Below are positions 1 to 9,050 of a stretch of 24,051 nt of DNA, piece by piece. The stretch lies in contig WELA01002336.1 in NCBI GenBank assembly GCA_009602735.1, positions 11,586 to 35,636 of the forward strand, given 5' to 3'. Made by a program: the position numbers and the translations under genes. Position 1 is the stretch's first letter; each line of letters opens with the position of its first letter. The notes under the pieces were generated by a model, which ran no database searches, had not been told where the DNA came from, and was given only the letters and a program-made list of their open reading frames with translations. The DNA is from Mesotaenium endlicherianum. Taxonomy: Eukaryota > Streptophyta > Zygnematophyceae > Zygnematales > Mesotaeniaceae.

Positions 1-1237
1 AGCATCGCCTGCATCTCTTGTTGCTCTCTGGTCATTGTTGGTGCTGCCTGCTGCCCCGCGCGCTCAACATGCTCGACATGTTTGCCTCCTCTAGTTGCCG
101 GCTGCGACTCCATAATATAATGTGCAAACTAGCCCTGCTCCGATACCAGATGAAAGGGGCAAAGTGCCCTAGTGGAAGCGTAGTGACTCACGAGGCAAGG
201 AACTAGTTGCCATCATACTAGAGAGTGCAGCAGCATATCACTAACAAAGCTTAGGAAAAATACTCAACATTTTGAGTAGCAAGAATTTGCTCACAATTGA
301 TGTAGGATGAAAGGCCTTGTCATTACAAACCCGTAGAAATTTACAAAAGTGAAAACTGATAAAAAGCAAAGAAGTTATGCCTATTTATAATTTTCTGCCT
401 AAGTGCTCCTCCCTAGGAGGAAGCTACGGATTTTCCTAAGTGTTCGTCAAATCGTCCCTTCCAGAATATTCGTGAGTAAGCCAGATCAGTCTAATCTGAC
501 GTGTCGGGCCGAATTGACGTCCACATACATGCATCGACATTACTAGAATATTCTATCTTAGACGCGCTAGGCTAAACCGAAACTTCTAGGTAAATCGACC
601 TAGTCGGCACGCCGCGTCAGCCGAACTTACGTGAAGGTTCGAGTTCATTCTAACGGGCCAGATCGCTCGACGCTGTCGGTCAATCCGACGGTCTCGCTCA
701 CCGCGAATTAAGGACAGTCGTCAACCGACCTCAAAACTAATTAAACTTCAGAAATCCGTAACTCTCTCAATACTTGACCAAATTCGATGAACTTTATATC
801 AAAATGATCACAAAAATGCACTCTACACTACTATACAATCAAAACATACTTTCATGAAACTCAAAAATGCACTTTATAAACCTATGACGTTACAGTTTGA
901 TAAGCGTGAAAATTGTCAATTGCTCACTTTGCCAATTGTGCTCGAAACACCTAAACCTCACTAAAGGCAATGTTTTGCAATGCAACTTTTGTTGCAACGG
1001 GTCGTCAGCTGCTACAACCACTTGAAATGAATCGACTTACCAATAGGCGATAACCATTAATAAAAAATATTTATATCAACAAGTAAACTTTATGGTATTT
1101 ATTTTTTATGGTTACTTAGTAATCAGCAAAAGACTCCACAACTAGCAATACAATATTGACATATCAAATGCAAGTAAATGAGCATCAGCCATGGAATCAG
1201 TAAACTCATATATAAGCAAAGTTAGAACCCGTTTGTA
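1..1237. other. Non-coding, AT-rich, hairpin-rich
   Basis: No gene is supported. There are short inverted repeats: TCCTCC CTA GGAGGA (about 407-421), TAGAATATTCTA (about 543-554), GTCGG TCAAT CCGAC (about 676-690) and TGCAAC TTTT GTTGCA (981-996). GTTGCAACGGGTCG at 991-1004 recurs exactly at 2873-2886. The 62-codon frame at 18-206 is not convincing. Confidence 0.6.
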
Positions 1238-1612
1238 TCAATGGCTTCTCGCCTCGGATTCACATCTCTCCCAGTAAGCGAATACAAGAGAGTTGGCCTC
1301 GTTTTCGAATGCCGAACTCGAGAGCATGACCTGACCTATGTACATGGAATGAGTTTGATGTTCAACGGCAAGTGCGATGGCATCGCCTACCCGGGAGTTA
1401 ACGATGTCGATAGGACCTCGGTTAACCAAATCCACAGCCATCTCCCACCATCCCAAATCGCCATCCACCCCAAGGGTGTCATCTGGCCACTCATCTTGTA
1501 ACGTTTCTGCAAAACATTCTAACTTCTGAGAATGTTCTCCTTGGTATTCAAGGAATATTTGAAAATAGCGGAAAGAAAATATCTCTCCTGGGATATTTGC
1601 TAACTCCAAGAG
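1238..1612 (-). CDS. Unidentified open frame left of the microsatellite (doubtful)
   Basis: About 124 codons are open on the minus strand before the frame enters the GA repeat. The translation contains EWPDDTLGVDGDLGWWEMAV and VNRGPIDIVNSRVGDAIALA, which look more protein-like than chance sequence in this arm, but I recognise no family. The plus strand is also open over 1241-1501 (86 codons), so the strand is uncertain. No start codon lies outside the repeat tract and no splice context was established. A decayed transposon fragment is possible. Confidence 0.2.
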   Translation of the reverse strand, partial: LLELANIPGEIFSFRYFQIFLEYQGEHSQKLECFAETLQDEWPDDTLGVDGDLGWWEMAVDLVNRGPIDIVNSRVGDAIALAVEHQTHSMYIGQVMLSSSAFENEANSLVFAYWERCESEARSH

Positions 1613-1613
1613 A

Positions 1614-1693
<80 letters not shown>

Positions 1694-1694
1694 N

Positions 1695-1745
<51 letters not shown>
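1614..1745. repeat. (GT)n/(GA)n compound microsatellite with one undetermined base
   Basis: A short GT run (1614-1628) is followed by GA repeats to 1745, broken once by NTGTG at 1694-1698. The N at 1694 is the only ambiguous base in the window. Open frames reading as SLSLSL or RERERE across this tract on both strands are artefacts of the repeat. Confidence 0.97.
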
Positions 1746-1747
<2 letters not shown>

Positions 1748-1761
1748 TATAACATTCGTGC

Positions 1762-1782
1762 TTGTGAGAGTTGCACTCACAA
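1762..1782. repeat. Perfect inverted repeat, 7-bp arms
   Basis: TTGTGAG (1762-1768), a 7-base loop, CTCACAA (1776-1782). Confidence 0.8.
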
Positions 1783-1791
1783 TGACTCTTG

Positions 1792-1807
1792 CAGGTATTT
1801 ATACCTG
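1792..1807. repeat. Perfect inverted repeat, 7-bp arms with 2-base centre
   Basis: CAGGTAT TT ATACCTG. Confidence 0.8.
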
Positions 1808-1861
1808 TACGACGTGAGGCGCTGGAGTGCTTCGAGTCACCACCTAGAGCACTGGTCAAAA

Positions 1862-1892
1862 TCAGTCAAATGGATGTGACCCATTTGACTGA
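1862..1892. repeat. Perfect inverted repeat, 12-bp arms
   Basis: TCAGTCAAATGG (1862-1873), loop ATGTGAC, CCATTTGACTGA (1881-1892). This is the longest perfect hairpin in the left arm. It is followed at once by CTCAAAATCGTGCCA / TGGCAATTTTGAG (1896-1925) and ACGCCGA A TCGGCGT (1956-1970). Confidence 0.88.
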
Positions 1893-1968
1893 ATGCTCAA
1901 AATCGTGCCATGTGGCAATTTTGAGACTCTTTGACGAATCGAGAAGAATCGTTGCACGCCGAATCGGC

Positions 1969-2052
1969 GTAGTCATGTCATCGCGTCTTTTGAAATAGAC
2001 GTGATTGTTTGTAGTCATGTCAAATTAGCGTCTTTTTGAATAGACGTACGTG
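1969..2052. repeat. Two-copy tandem repeat, period about 42 bp
   Basis: GTAGTCATGTCA followed by GCGTCTTTT...AATAGACGT occurs at 1969 and again at 2011. Each unit contains a CGTCT/AGACG inverted repeat (1984-2001 and 2029-2046). Confidence 0.75.
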
Positions 2053-2104
2053 ACCGTTTGCGGAGTCGCGTACATGTGCTTTCATCATGACCGCGTAGTT
2101 TGTA

Positions 2105-2172
2105 AAACTACTTTGCCAATTGGTTAGATGTGAACGTTTCAAACAAGAAGTTGCGGGTTTGAATCCGCTCGG
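2105..2172 (+). other. tRNA-like relic or SINE head (weak)
   Basis: CAATTGGTTAGATG resembles a tRNA D loop, and GGTTTGAATCC (2156-2166) matches the B box GGTTCGAATCC at 10 of 11 positions. The 36-base spacing fits a tRNA. The acceptor stem does not pair and the D stem is poor, so this is not a functional tRNA gene. Confidence 0.25.
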
Positions 2173-2257
2173 ATGCAAAGCGACTTTGTATATTTCGTTT
2201 CGTTTGAGTTGTACAACTTTGTTCGATTTTAACGACTTGTTGTTGACCCAAAATCAG

Positions 2258-2288
2258 TGACTGTGCATTATCTAAATAATGACAGTCA
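2258..2288. repeat. Inverted repeat, 13-bp stem with one bulge
   Basis: TGACTGT-G-CATTAT (2258-2271), loop CTAA, ATAATG-ACAGTCA (2276-2288). Pairing is complete except for the single bulged G at 2265. Confidence 0.85.
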
Positions 2289-2309
2289 ATCTAACTTTAT
2301 CAATCCTCA

Positions 2310-2338
2310 ATTGATTAGGTTATCATCTCCTAATCAAT
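2310..2338. repeat. Perfect inverted repeat, 10-bp arms
   Basis: ATTGATTAGG (2310-2319), a 9-base loop, CCTAATCAAT (2329-2338). Confidence 0.85.
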
Positions 2339-2520
2339 CAAGGTACTTTTATGAATGACTGTGGCGTACTATTGCGAAGTAGGCAAAGTACTTTACGCCG
2401 CTTTTTGCAATAGCATCTTGACCGCTTCGCTAATTGACCAGGGATTAGTCGGCACAAGTGTGTGGCAAATAATTCATCAAGATTCAATCATTTATCGAAT
2501 AATATGTTAATAAATAACGT

Positions 2521-2558
2521 GCGTATTTTAAGTAATTGGGAAAACGTCCCAAATACGC
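2521..2558. repeat. Compound hairpin
   Basis: GCGTATTT (2521-2528) pairs with AAATACGC (2551-2558), and inside it TTGGGA (2536-2541) pairs with TCCCAA (2547-2552). The two stems overlap at two bases. Confidence 0.75.
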
Positions 2559-2665
2559 CTAAAATAGCTCAGATTGTTACACATCTAGCATATCACTTTT
2601 AGATGCATAACTAGGCCGTTCACTGGTACCGAGTACGGCAGTCAACTGACTGTCAAAGAATGTGA

Positions 2666-2700
2666 CAGCAAGCTAACCGATAACAGACTTCAGCTTGCTG
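2666..2700. repeat. Perfect inverted repeat, 9-bp arms
   Basis: CAGCAAGCT (2666-2674), a 17-base loop, AGCTTGCTG (2692-2700). Confidence 0.75.
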
Positions 2701-3184
2701 CTCTCGGCTAAGTCATTATACTAAATAATCCTAAAAGTCCAGCAGACTCAATGTTCATTGAATTTTAGCAGACCGAAAGTTAATTAATTATATCTGAATG
2801 AATACTACACTATCAATAATACTGATTCATTATACTACTCAACCATCCACTCCTTTAACCTACACATTAAGAGTTGCAACGGGTCGGGCACAAGCCTCAA
2901 TTATGTACCAACACCCGTAACAGCCATGTGCAAGAGAATTAATTTTCTCTTATTTGGCATTTACTTGTCAATTGGCAATAAATTGCGAAGAAAATTGTCT
3001 CTTGTGTGTATGCTGTGCATGCCCAGATAAAGTGAAATATGTGTGAATGGTCAACAACTTCTTATCCGAACTCTTAATTTCTTAACACGAGCCCGACACA
3101 CAGTCAAATAGACATAACGAACAATAAAGGTAATTGTAGCCTAACTGACGCTCGCATGCATTCATACAGGTTTTAGCGGCAAAG

Positions 3185-3192
3185 GGTGCCAT
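3185..3192. repeat. Left target-site duplication of MITE copy 1
   Basis: GGTGCCAT, identical to 3535-3542. Confidence 0.65.
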
Positions 3193-3534
3193 CGTAGTTT
3201 TAAAAAACGGATATGGGCTCTACGGATACGTATTTACAGGTGTATCAAAACTATACGTAAAATGCGCCAAAATACGCCAAGCGTGTTTGCGGTTGTAACT
3301 TTTGGAAAGTATGACATTTTTGTCGATCGCGTTAGATGGAGAATGACGAGCGCATCAAGCGTAGATGGTCAAAAAAAATTAAAAAAAATGTCAACCATCC
3401 GCCTATAGACAAGAAAATCTTATTTTGGTGTTAAATAAAAAAACGGACCACTATTATTTAAAGATTTTTTTTGATACGTATACGGAGTATCGGTATGGCA
3501 AGCTCGGCCGATACGCAAGTATCTTAAAATTAGA
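3193..3534. mobile_element. hAT-like MITE, copy 1 (342 bp)
   Basis: The element starts CGTAGTTTTAAAAAAC and its far end read in reverse is TCTAATTTTAAGATAC, an imperfect terminal inverted repeat. It is flanked by the 8-bp direct repeat GGTGCCAT at 3185-3192 and 3535-3542. Eight-bp target duplications are typical of hAT elements. The interior is rich in CGGATACG/CGTATACGG words and has no open frame, so it is non-autonomous. It shares ends and interior words with the element at 4101-4346. Confidence 0.72.
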
Positions 3535-3542
3535 GGTGCCAT
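3535..3542. repeat. Right target-site duplication of MITE copy 1
   Basis: GGTGCCAT; the following ATTAGCCAGC continues into sequence also found near 5075, which carries a single GTGCCAT and looks like an unoccupied version of this site. Confidence 0.65.
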
Positions 3543-4092
3543 TAGCCAGCAGGGGTGGGGGGCTCGCATGTTCTTGTAGCGTCTAACGGTGCGGGGTGCT
3601 TGTAATAAATCTGTACATTGGTTATTTGATTACTTGCATATATCACTAAATAAGTACTATGTCAATATACTCACATGTGCGAATTCATCTGAACGAATGT
3701 ATGTTAATATAACGCGGGTTTACTCACTTTGTTGGAAAGATCAGCAAGATGACTTATGCATCTTAACGTGCTTCAGTGACTTTGTCGATTGTTGCCAAGA
3801 GTATGTAAATTGTCATGTATCATAAGTAGACCGATATGTAGACATAGTTAAGTTGCGTGATTATACTTAGTATGCTTATCATTATTAGGCTCTGTACGCT
3901 GAGAATAGATATATTGATTTGGATGATTACTATAGATTGGCACATGTGACCGATCCTTAGCATACTAGTTGGGAGGTTGACTATTATTCGATGAATTAAT
4001 GTCCTACCAGTGTGGTTGAATCTTGGGTGGGCTGAACCGTCGTCATTGAGCTAAATAAGTAGGACTTTAATCAGCGAACCAAATAATATGAT
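3543..4092. other. Non-coding stretch between the two MITEs
   Basis: The first 60 bases resemble 5069-5130 (ATTAGCCAGCA then a GTGGGGG run, then a GTTCT...GCGT word). The 78-codon frame at 3589-3825 has no recognisable features. Confidence 0.5.
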
Positions 4093-4100
4093 TGTTGTAC
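4093..4100. repeat. Left target-site duplication of MITE copy 2
   Basis: TGTTGTAC, identical to 4347-4354. Confidence 0.7.
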
Positions 4101-4346
4101 CCTGATTTTGAAATTCGGATACGGCGCATATGGATTCGCCAATTCGCCGTACGTACAGAACGTGAGAGTCAAATCTGTACGTTGGAAACGCAGGAATACG
4201 TGAGTGTCGGTGGAATAAACCGACTATAAATCGGAAATAAATCAAAAAAATTTGGTTACACGCCAATGCGGAGTATCACAATACGGAGTATTGCAACACG
4301 TACGATTCGGCCAAAAGAGGCTGTACGGGAGTATTTTAAAACTAGG
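4101..4346. mobile_element. hAT-like MITE, copy 2 (246 bp)
   Basis: The element starts CCTGATTTTGAAAT and ends ATTTTAAAACTAGG, whose reverse complement CCTAGTTTTAAAAT matches the start at 11 of 14 positions. A perfect 8-bp direct repeat TGTTGTAC flanks it at 4093-4100 and 4347-4354. The interior resembles copy 1 (CGGATACGGCG near the left end, CGGAGTAT and TTCGGCC near the right end). No transposase is encoded. The short open frame crossing it on the minus strand is incidental. Confidence 0.78.
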
Positions 4347-4354
4347 TGTTGTAC
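4347..4354. repeat. Right target-site duplication of MITE copy 2
   Basis: TGTTGTAC directly after the TTTTAAAACTAGG end of the element. Confidence 0.7.
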
Positions 4355-6979
4355 TTTTTGACATGTGGGTCCCAACTTAACGGGTTTCCAACGAAATGGT
4401 GCACCTTGCGCCGAGGTCAACTAGGTGGTCACTAAGTACATAGCAGGGTGAAATTTTGTGGTCCCTCATTCTGAATAGTAGGCTTTACAGTCGGATTTTT
4501 TCTTGCAAGTCTTGTGGTGCACTTTTGGGTACGTTATTATGAGCACTTTCATGCAAGTTAACATGGCCCCTTCGTGTGTTCATCAAATTCTGCGAATTAG
4601 GACATTTCAGAAAGGTCTTGTCAATACGTGTCCGTTGCCGTTAAGTCTGCTGAAGTTGGTCAAGTATTAACTTCTTCTAATGTCTTTGAATCACAAAATG
4701 GGCAGTATCATGATTTGCACCTAAGTCAGTACAATGTGTTTGAGCTATGTTATGGTCATCTGAATGAGAACGCCTTTGCTTTTCAATCCTCTGATGTTGT
4801 ATGTGTGCCTATTTTGCTTGTATACCTGGTAGACAAGAGTTCATGAGTTTCAAAGGGGGAAGTTCTAGTCCTCAAGTTTGTCTCCTTCTTGTACCTTGAG
4901 TTAGTGTGCAACTATGGCACACTACGATAAGTGAGTCAAGGTGTATAGATCAGTAAATTGAATTCATTATAAGGGCGAAGATTGCTCCCTAGTGTTCACG
5001 CTTCCAACTAACTTTAACCTTATACATTTATATCAAATATATTTTTTACATAAGCAAGATTCAATTCAGTGCCATAATTAGCCAGCAAAAGTGGGGGTGA
5101 AATCGGCCGAAACGTTCTCATTGGCGTAACCTGTGGCAAAGACGTCGCAGACAAATTTTATAAGCAAACCTGATGTTATTTGAGTAATATATTACATAAT
5201 ACAAGGTAGATCGTACAATATTGAGGATAATTGGTCAAAGAAACTCATGCGGTTGTTCTTGCCGAGCTTAGCAAATTTTGAGGCGCAGCCATTAGGTCTT
5301 CAAGTGAAGTCATCGCTCCTCTACATGTTGACAAGATGTTCGAGTTGAGAGTCACCATAATAAAGCAACGCAAGGGGGACGTCTTCTGCCTCTGTGAAGG
5401 TCGTGGTCATCACTTGCAGTTCCTCCTGCTACCACTTCTTTACGAATGAGCATATACGTCATATTTTTTGTCTCTTAAATTTAGGAGGCTAAACGATGTA
5501 GATGTCTCTCGCTGTCACCTCATGCAATTCCCGTGAGCTCCAATCCATTCAAAATTATCAACCATTGTTATTTCTTGCAATTAGAAGTCTTGAGGTATCA
5601 ATTTTTTTTCTTGCTTGATTATATGCTAACTGAACCATCAAATCAAACTCTACTAATCTTGAGACAAGAACAAAAGTGTACTCAACAAGAGCTGCTGACT
5701 ATCAACTACACATTGTGTGAGTATAGAAAATAAGAGGACACGGCAGCAAACATGACTTGTAGACTACCTTAAAAACTTGGGAAGGTGCTGGTTATGCATA
5801 CATCGCTCTCAAATTTGAGCATTTTGTAGTGATATGTCACGAAGTTAACACTACGTGTACCGTGTACCACTATATATGAATCTTGATAGACATATGGTTC
5901 CATAATGGGCACTTCTTAAATGAATGTTCTATCTCTCATGACTTACTTCAAGATGATGTGCTTTACGTTCAAAATTTGGGTCAAGAGTGTAGAGGTGGGG
6001 GAAATATAAATTGCCTCATTGCGATGATTGAGTCAAAACTTATAAGACCTAGCGAGACACATAAAGTCCTCAGTTGTCAAAAAAAAAACCATCATATCTT
6101 ACCTGTCATTTTAGCTCCAATATTGTACGATTTATGCTCTATAGTTGACAAAGGATCCTTGTATATATATGAGATTCAAGTAACTTCCTTTGACCCTCGT
6201 TTGCATCTCCAGTGGCCAAATATAACCTATTTTGTATTCAACATTTTTAAGTCTTTTAATCAATTTAATCATTATTAAAAAGAAAGCGGGAAGATAAGAT
6301 CTTGATAAATTGCTTCCATGCCCAACTCTGCATTTCGTCTCAAATCATCAAGCTTTTTTTTTTGGTGTAAATTCATGAATATTTCATTCTACATCATTTT
6401 GCCTATGCCATTATCGCCTTGTTGACCAGTCAAATGGTTGCTAGTCAATGGATACAAGTCCAAATCTCACAACTTAAGTGCGTAAGGTAGCCAAATTAAA
6501 AGGCCACGATAAACAAGAGATATTATGTCAAAGCTTAAGACTCGCTTTTGTGCACATGAGAAATATACTTTTTTCTTTCGCGCACTTTCACACCTGTGGG
6601 AGGTACACAACAAAATTGAACTAAAATCATGGGAAATTTAGCCTATCCAAAACTATGGAATGTTGGTTGCGAGTACATGTACACCACTTATGTGCACCTA
6701 TTGTTGATTTTTGAATAAAGAATATTGAACTTGGAACCATGATGATTCTTTTGGTGTTGCATCCTAGTGTTAAGGCTACGCTTCTATGTAGTATGTCACG
6801 AAGTTAAGGCTACATATACTGATCATTTTTCTTTCTATAAGTTGGATGTAAGCAGCATCAGAGCGCTTGTTATTATTCTGCCAGCTGGTTTTTCTACACA
6901 TATTTAGTCATTTGATTGTTGCTCATGCCCTGCAATATAAAGGCCTCCATCATAAATTAAATCGGTACGTTTTCTTTGA
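4355..6979. other. Long AT-rich stretch without a supported gene
   Basis: Frames at 4628-4846, 5533-5733 and 5883-6278 (131 codons) carry no family signature that I recognise and lack coding-like composition. The 16-bp word TATGTCACGAAGTTAA occurs at 5833-5848 and 6792-6807; GTTAAGGCTAC occurs at 6769 and 6803. N-terminal golgin exons could lie here but I could not find any. Confidence 0.5.
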
Positions 6980-7735
6980 TCAGAATGAACTGACTGAGAT
7001 GATGAAAATATGAAGACAAGCCAAGTGAACTCCACCATGGCTCAGGATGCCATTGCATGTAGAGAGCATGCTGCAGACATATCTGCTAGTTTTGAATCCC
7101 TCCACATGTCAGTCGTCTCGAAGCACTTGGAGTATACAGATGGTTTTTTTTTGTATAATTTTCATAGGGCTATGGTTGCAGACCTTATCCATATCTACCA
7201 AACAATGTTAGTCAATGGAGTGCATTGTTGCGTAGCTACCTGAGCATACATTGTATGATCCCTTGTTTTTTCGCTTTTACAAGAGCTCCAATCGCGTCCT
7301 AATATTGCTCAAGAAGAAACTCTTACGCCTCATAGGGGACCCTGGCCTTCAATGCAGGTGTTGGCTGCCTTTGCAAAGACTTGGCAAGAGTCAAGTAATG
7401 CATCCTTGATTCTTTATGTCCAACTTTTGACGATAAATAGTTATTAAGTAAGCAAAAAGATGTGGTTTGTTCAGCCTGAAGCTGTCTTTTGCTTGCTGAT
7501 AAAGCCTTAGGCTCTCTTTTGTCCACCTCCAGAGCTGTGGGTTGGATCGACCTACAATATGTACCTTAACCACTAACAAATGCATAGCATATACGTATAG
7601 CTACAAACCTTCAATGCACAGCCTTGAGAAGCGTGTTATGTCCGTTTTCCTTTACAGTCCACACCCTATCAAATGCACAAAGCAACGTGTGTGGGAGCTG
7701 TATTATTGTTGCTCGTGGCGCCAGCTCATGACTTG
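6980..7735 (+). pseudogene. Decayed partial duplicate of the golgin gene (exons 1-2 with introns)
   Basis: This stretch aligns by eye, with gaps, to 14594-15415 of the golgin gene. 7289-7370 matches exon 2 (CAAGAGCTCCA and GCTGCCTTTGCA are shared). 7050-7110 matches the end of exon 1 (GAGAGCATGCTGCAGA against GAAAGCATGCAGCAGA). 7450-7720 matches intron 2 (shared GAAGCTGTCT, GCTACAAA, and CCCTATCAAATG against CCCTCAAATG). The copy cannot be spliced as the original: the CAG acceptor before exon 2 is lost, part of the KARRDLG segment is deleted, and the GTACGT donor is replaced by a TTTATGTCC stretch. The shared introns show a DNA-level duplication, not a retrocopy. It lies about 7.64 kb upstream of the intact copy in the same orientation. 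Its outer limits are approximate. Confidence 0.8.
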
Positions 7736-9050
7736 TAGTGCTACTCACTATCTGTCAGCTGATTGAATAGTTATCTCAAGTGCATCATGTAGAGCACTGG
7801 GGAGGAACAGTACATTTTTGAGCATTTTGCAAGCTGTCAAAAGCTTAGTTACTCTTAAAAGTGTGTACCAATTTTTTTAAATAAAGTTCTAGAGTACTAA
7901 CTGGTCATCATAGTCTATTGTGCACTCTATCACATCATGTGGGATTGCAATGCTTTCTATAGCGTTGCTTGTTCATCCGGTGAGTGACTTTGTGATGGAC
8001 TCCTTAGGAGTACTACATTGGCATGCATGAGGCATATGTCATCTCTAGAAATTTAAGCTCTCCCTACCTCGTCTGCTTGTTGGCAGGTGAACGGTGGCAA
8101 ATTAACTATGTTATAAGAGTACTGTGCGTCTGAGTTGGTCAAATGCTGCGACCTTGTTTATTGATTGAGTTGACAATCATCATCTTACAGCTATCTCTAA
8201 CGCTACTCAAGACACTGAAGTGAGCATGGCATTGGACAATATCAATATCAAAAGACAAAGCTATAAATTTCTGGATAACCAATTTTGTTCGAAGAAAGGA
8301 AGGGAATACACCTTAATTTTACATGTAAAGGAATACGAGGAGACCAGACTTCTGGTCTGATTACTGAGGCCTGGCCAAAGGTAAAAATGGTCGACAGAGC
8401 ATGCCCACTCGTTGCGAGGCTAGAATAGCTGTACCTAACATCAAGTCATATATGAAATGAAAGACTATTTGTGCCTATGGTCACGACCACTCCACCCATA
8501 TGGGTGAATGTGTATAAAGCTCCAACGATACTCCACACAAGATTAACTACAGGTGCTGAAGTAAAGGTGGAAGCCAAGAATGAAGTTCCATCAGAAGCTT
8601 CTGCATATGTATCCAAACTGACTCCTATATGTGTCCCTCTCGTCTCATCTAGTACCAACGAGAAAAGTAGTCAAACTACAGAAATTAATGCATCAATTGC
8701 ACATAATTTCAAACTGACTACTTTATAGACCTCCAGTTCTAGCTACCACTTCTAACCTCAGAGATCTAAGGAGAACCAATTTATTGAAAGTACATATTTG
8801 ACACAAGTAAGCCGCTACTGACCTTCCCATGGTTGTCGGAAGAAACCCTGCATCCATCTAGATGCAGTTATTGTAGCATGTGGCTTAATAAATAACCTGA
8901 ATTGAGACATGGGTGTATGAACAAGAAAAGTACCCGAGCCCCACAAACATCTCACAGAAAGTCACACTCTACATGAATGACGTCAAACACTTGCACCCAT
9001 CTGCTCCACGCGTACAAACAACTCCTAAAGCCCTCGAATGCACTCTCAGG
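7736..9050. other. Non-coding stretch and 3' region of the RING gene
   Basis: A perfect hairpin AGACCAG ACTT CTGGTCT lies at about 8341-8358. Overlapping frames at 8446-8728 on both strands are open for 70-85 codons without a recognisable family. The end nearest 9050 is presumably the 3' UTR of the RING gene. Confidence 0.5.
8780..8785 (-). terminator. Candidate polyadenylation signal of the RING gene
   Basis: AATAAA on the minus strand, about 265 bp downstream of the stop at 9051. Confidence 0.4.

Larger units (their letters stand above)
2173..3184. other. Non-coding, dense inverted repeats
   Basis: No open frame of note. Besides the larger hairpins listed separately, it holds AGTTGTACAACT (2207-2218), CTATTGC/GCAATAG (2369-2413), CATCTA/TAGATG (about 2582-2605) and TCAATG TT CATTGA (about 2747-2760). 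Confidence 0.6.

Noticed and set aside
636..652. B-box-like GGTTCGAGTTC as a tRNA gene
   Set aside because: No matching A box at the right distance and no acceptor stem pairing.
1238..1859. Long open frames with SLSLSL or RERERE runs through the microsatellite
   Set aside because: A GA dinucleotide repeat is open in several frames on both strands; the runs are artefacts and one frame includes the N at 1694.
991..2886. Possible LTR pair from the shared GTTGCAACGGGTCG at 991 and 2873
   Set aside because: Identity does not extend beyond 14 bp, and no TG...CA ends, primer-binding site or retroelement protein lies between them.
5883..6278. 131-codon frame in the AT-rich arm
   Set aside because: No recognisable motif, AT-driven composition and no splice or promoter context; plausible by chance in several kilobases of non-coding DNA.
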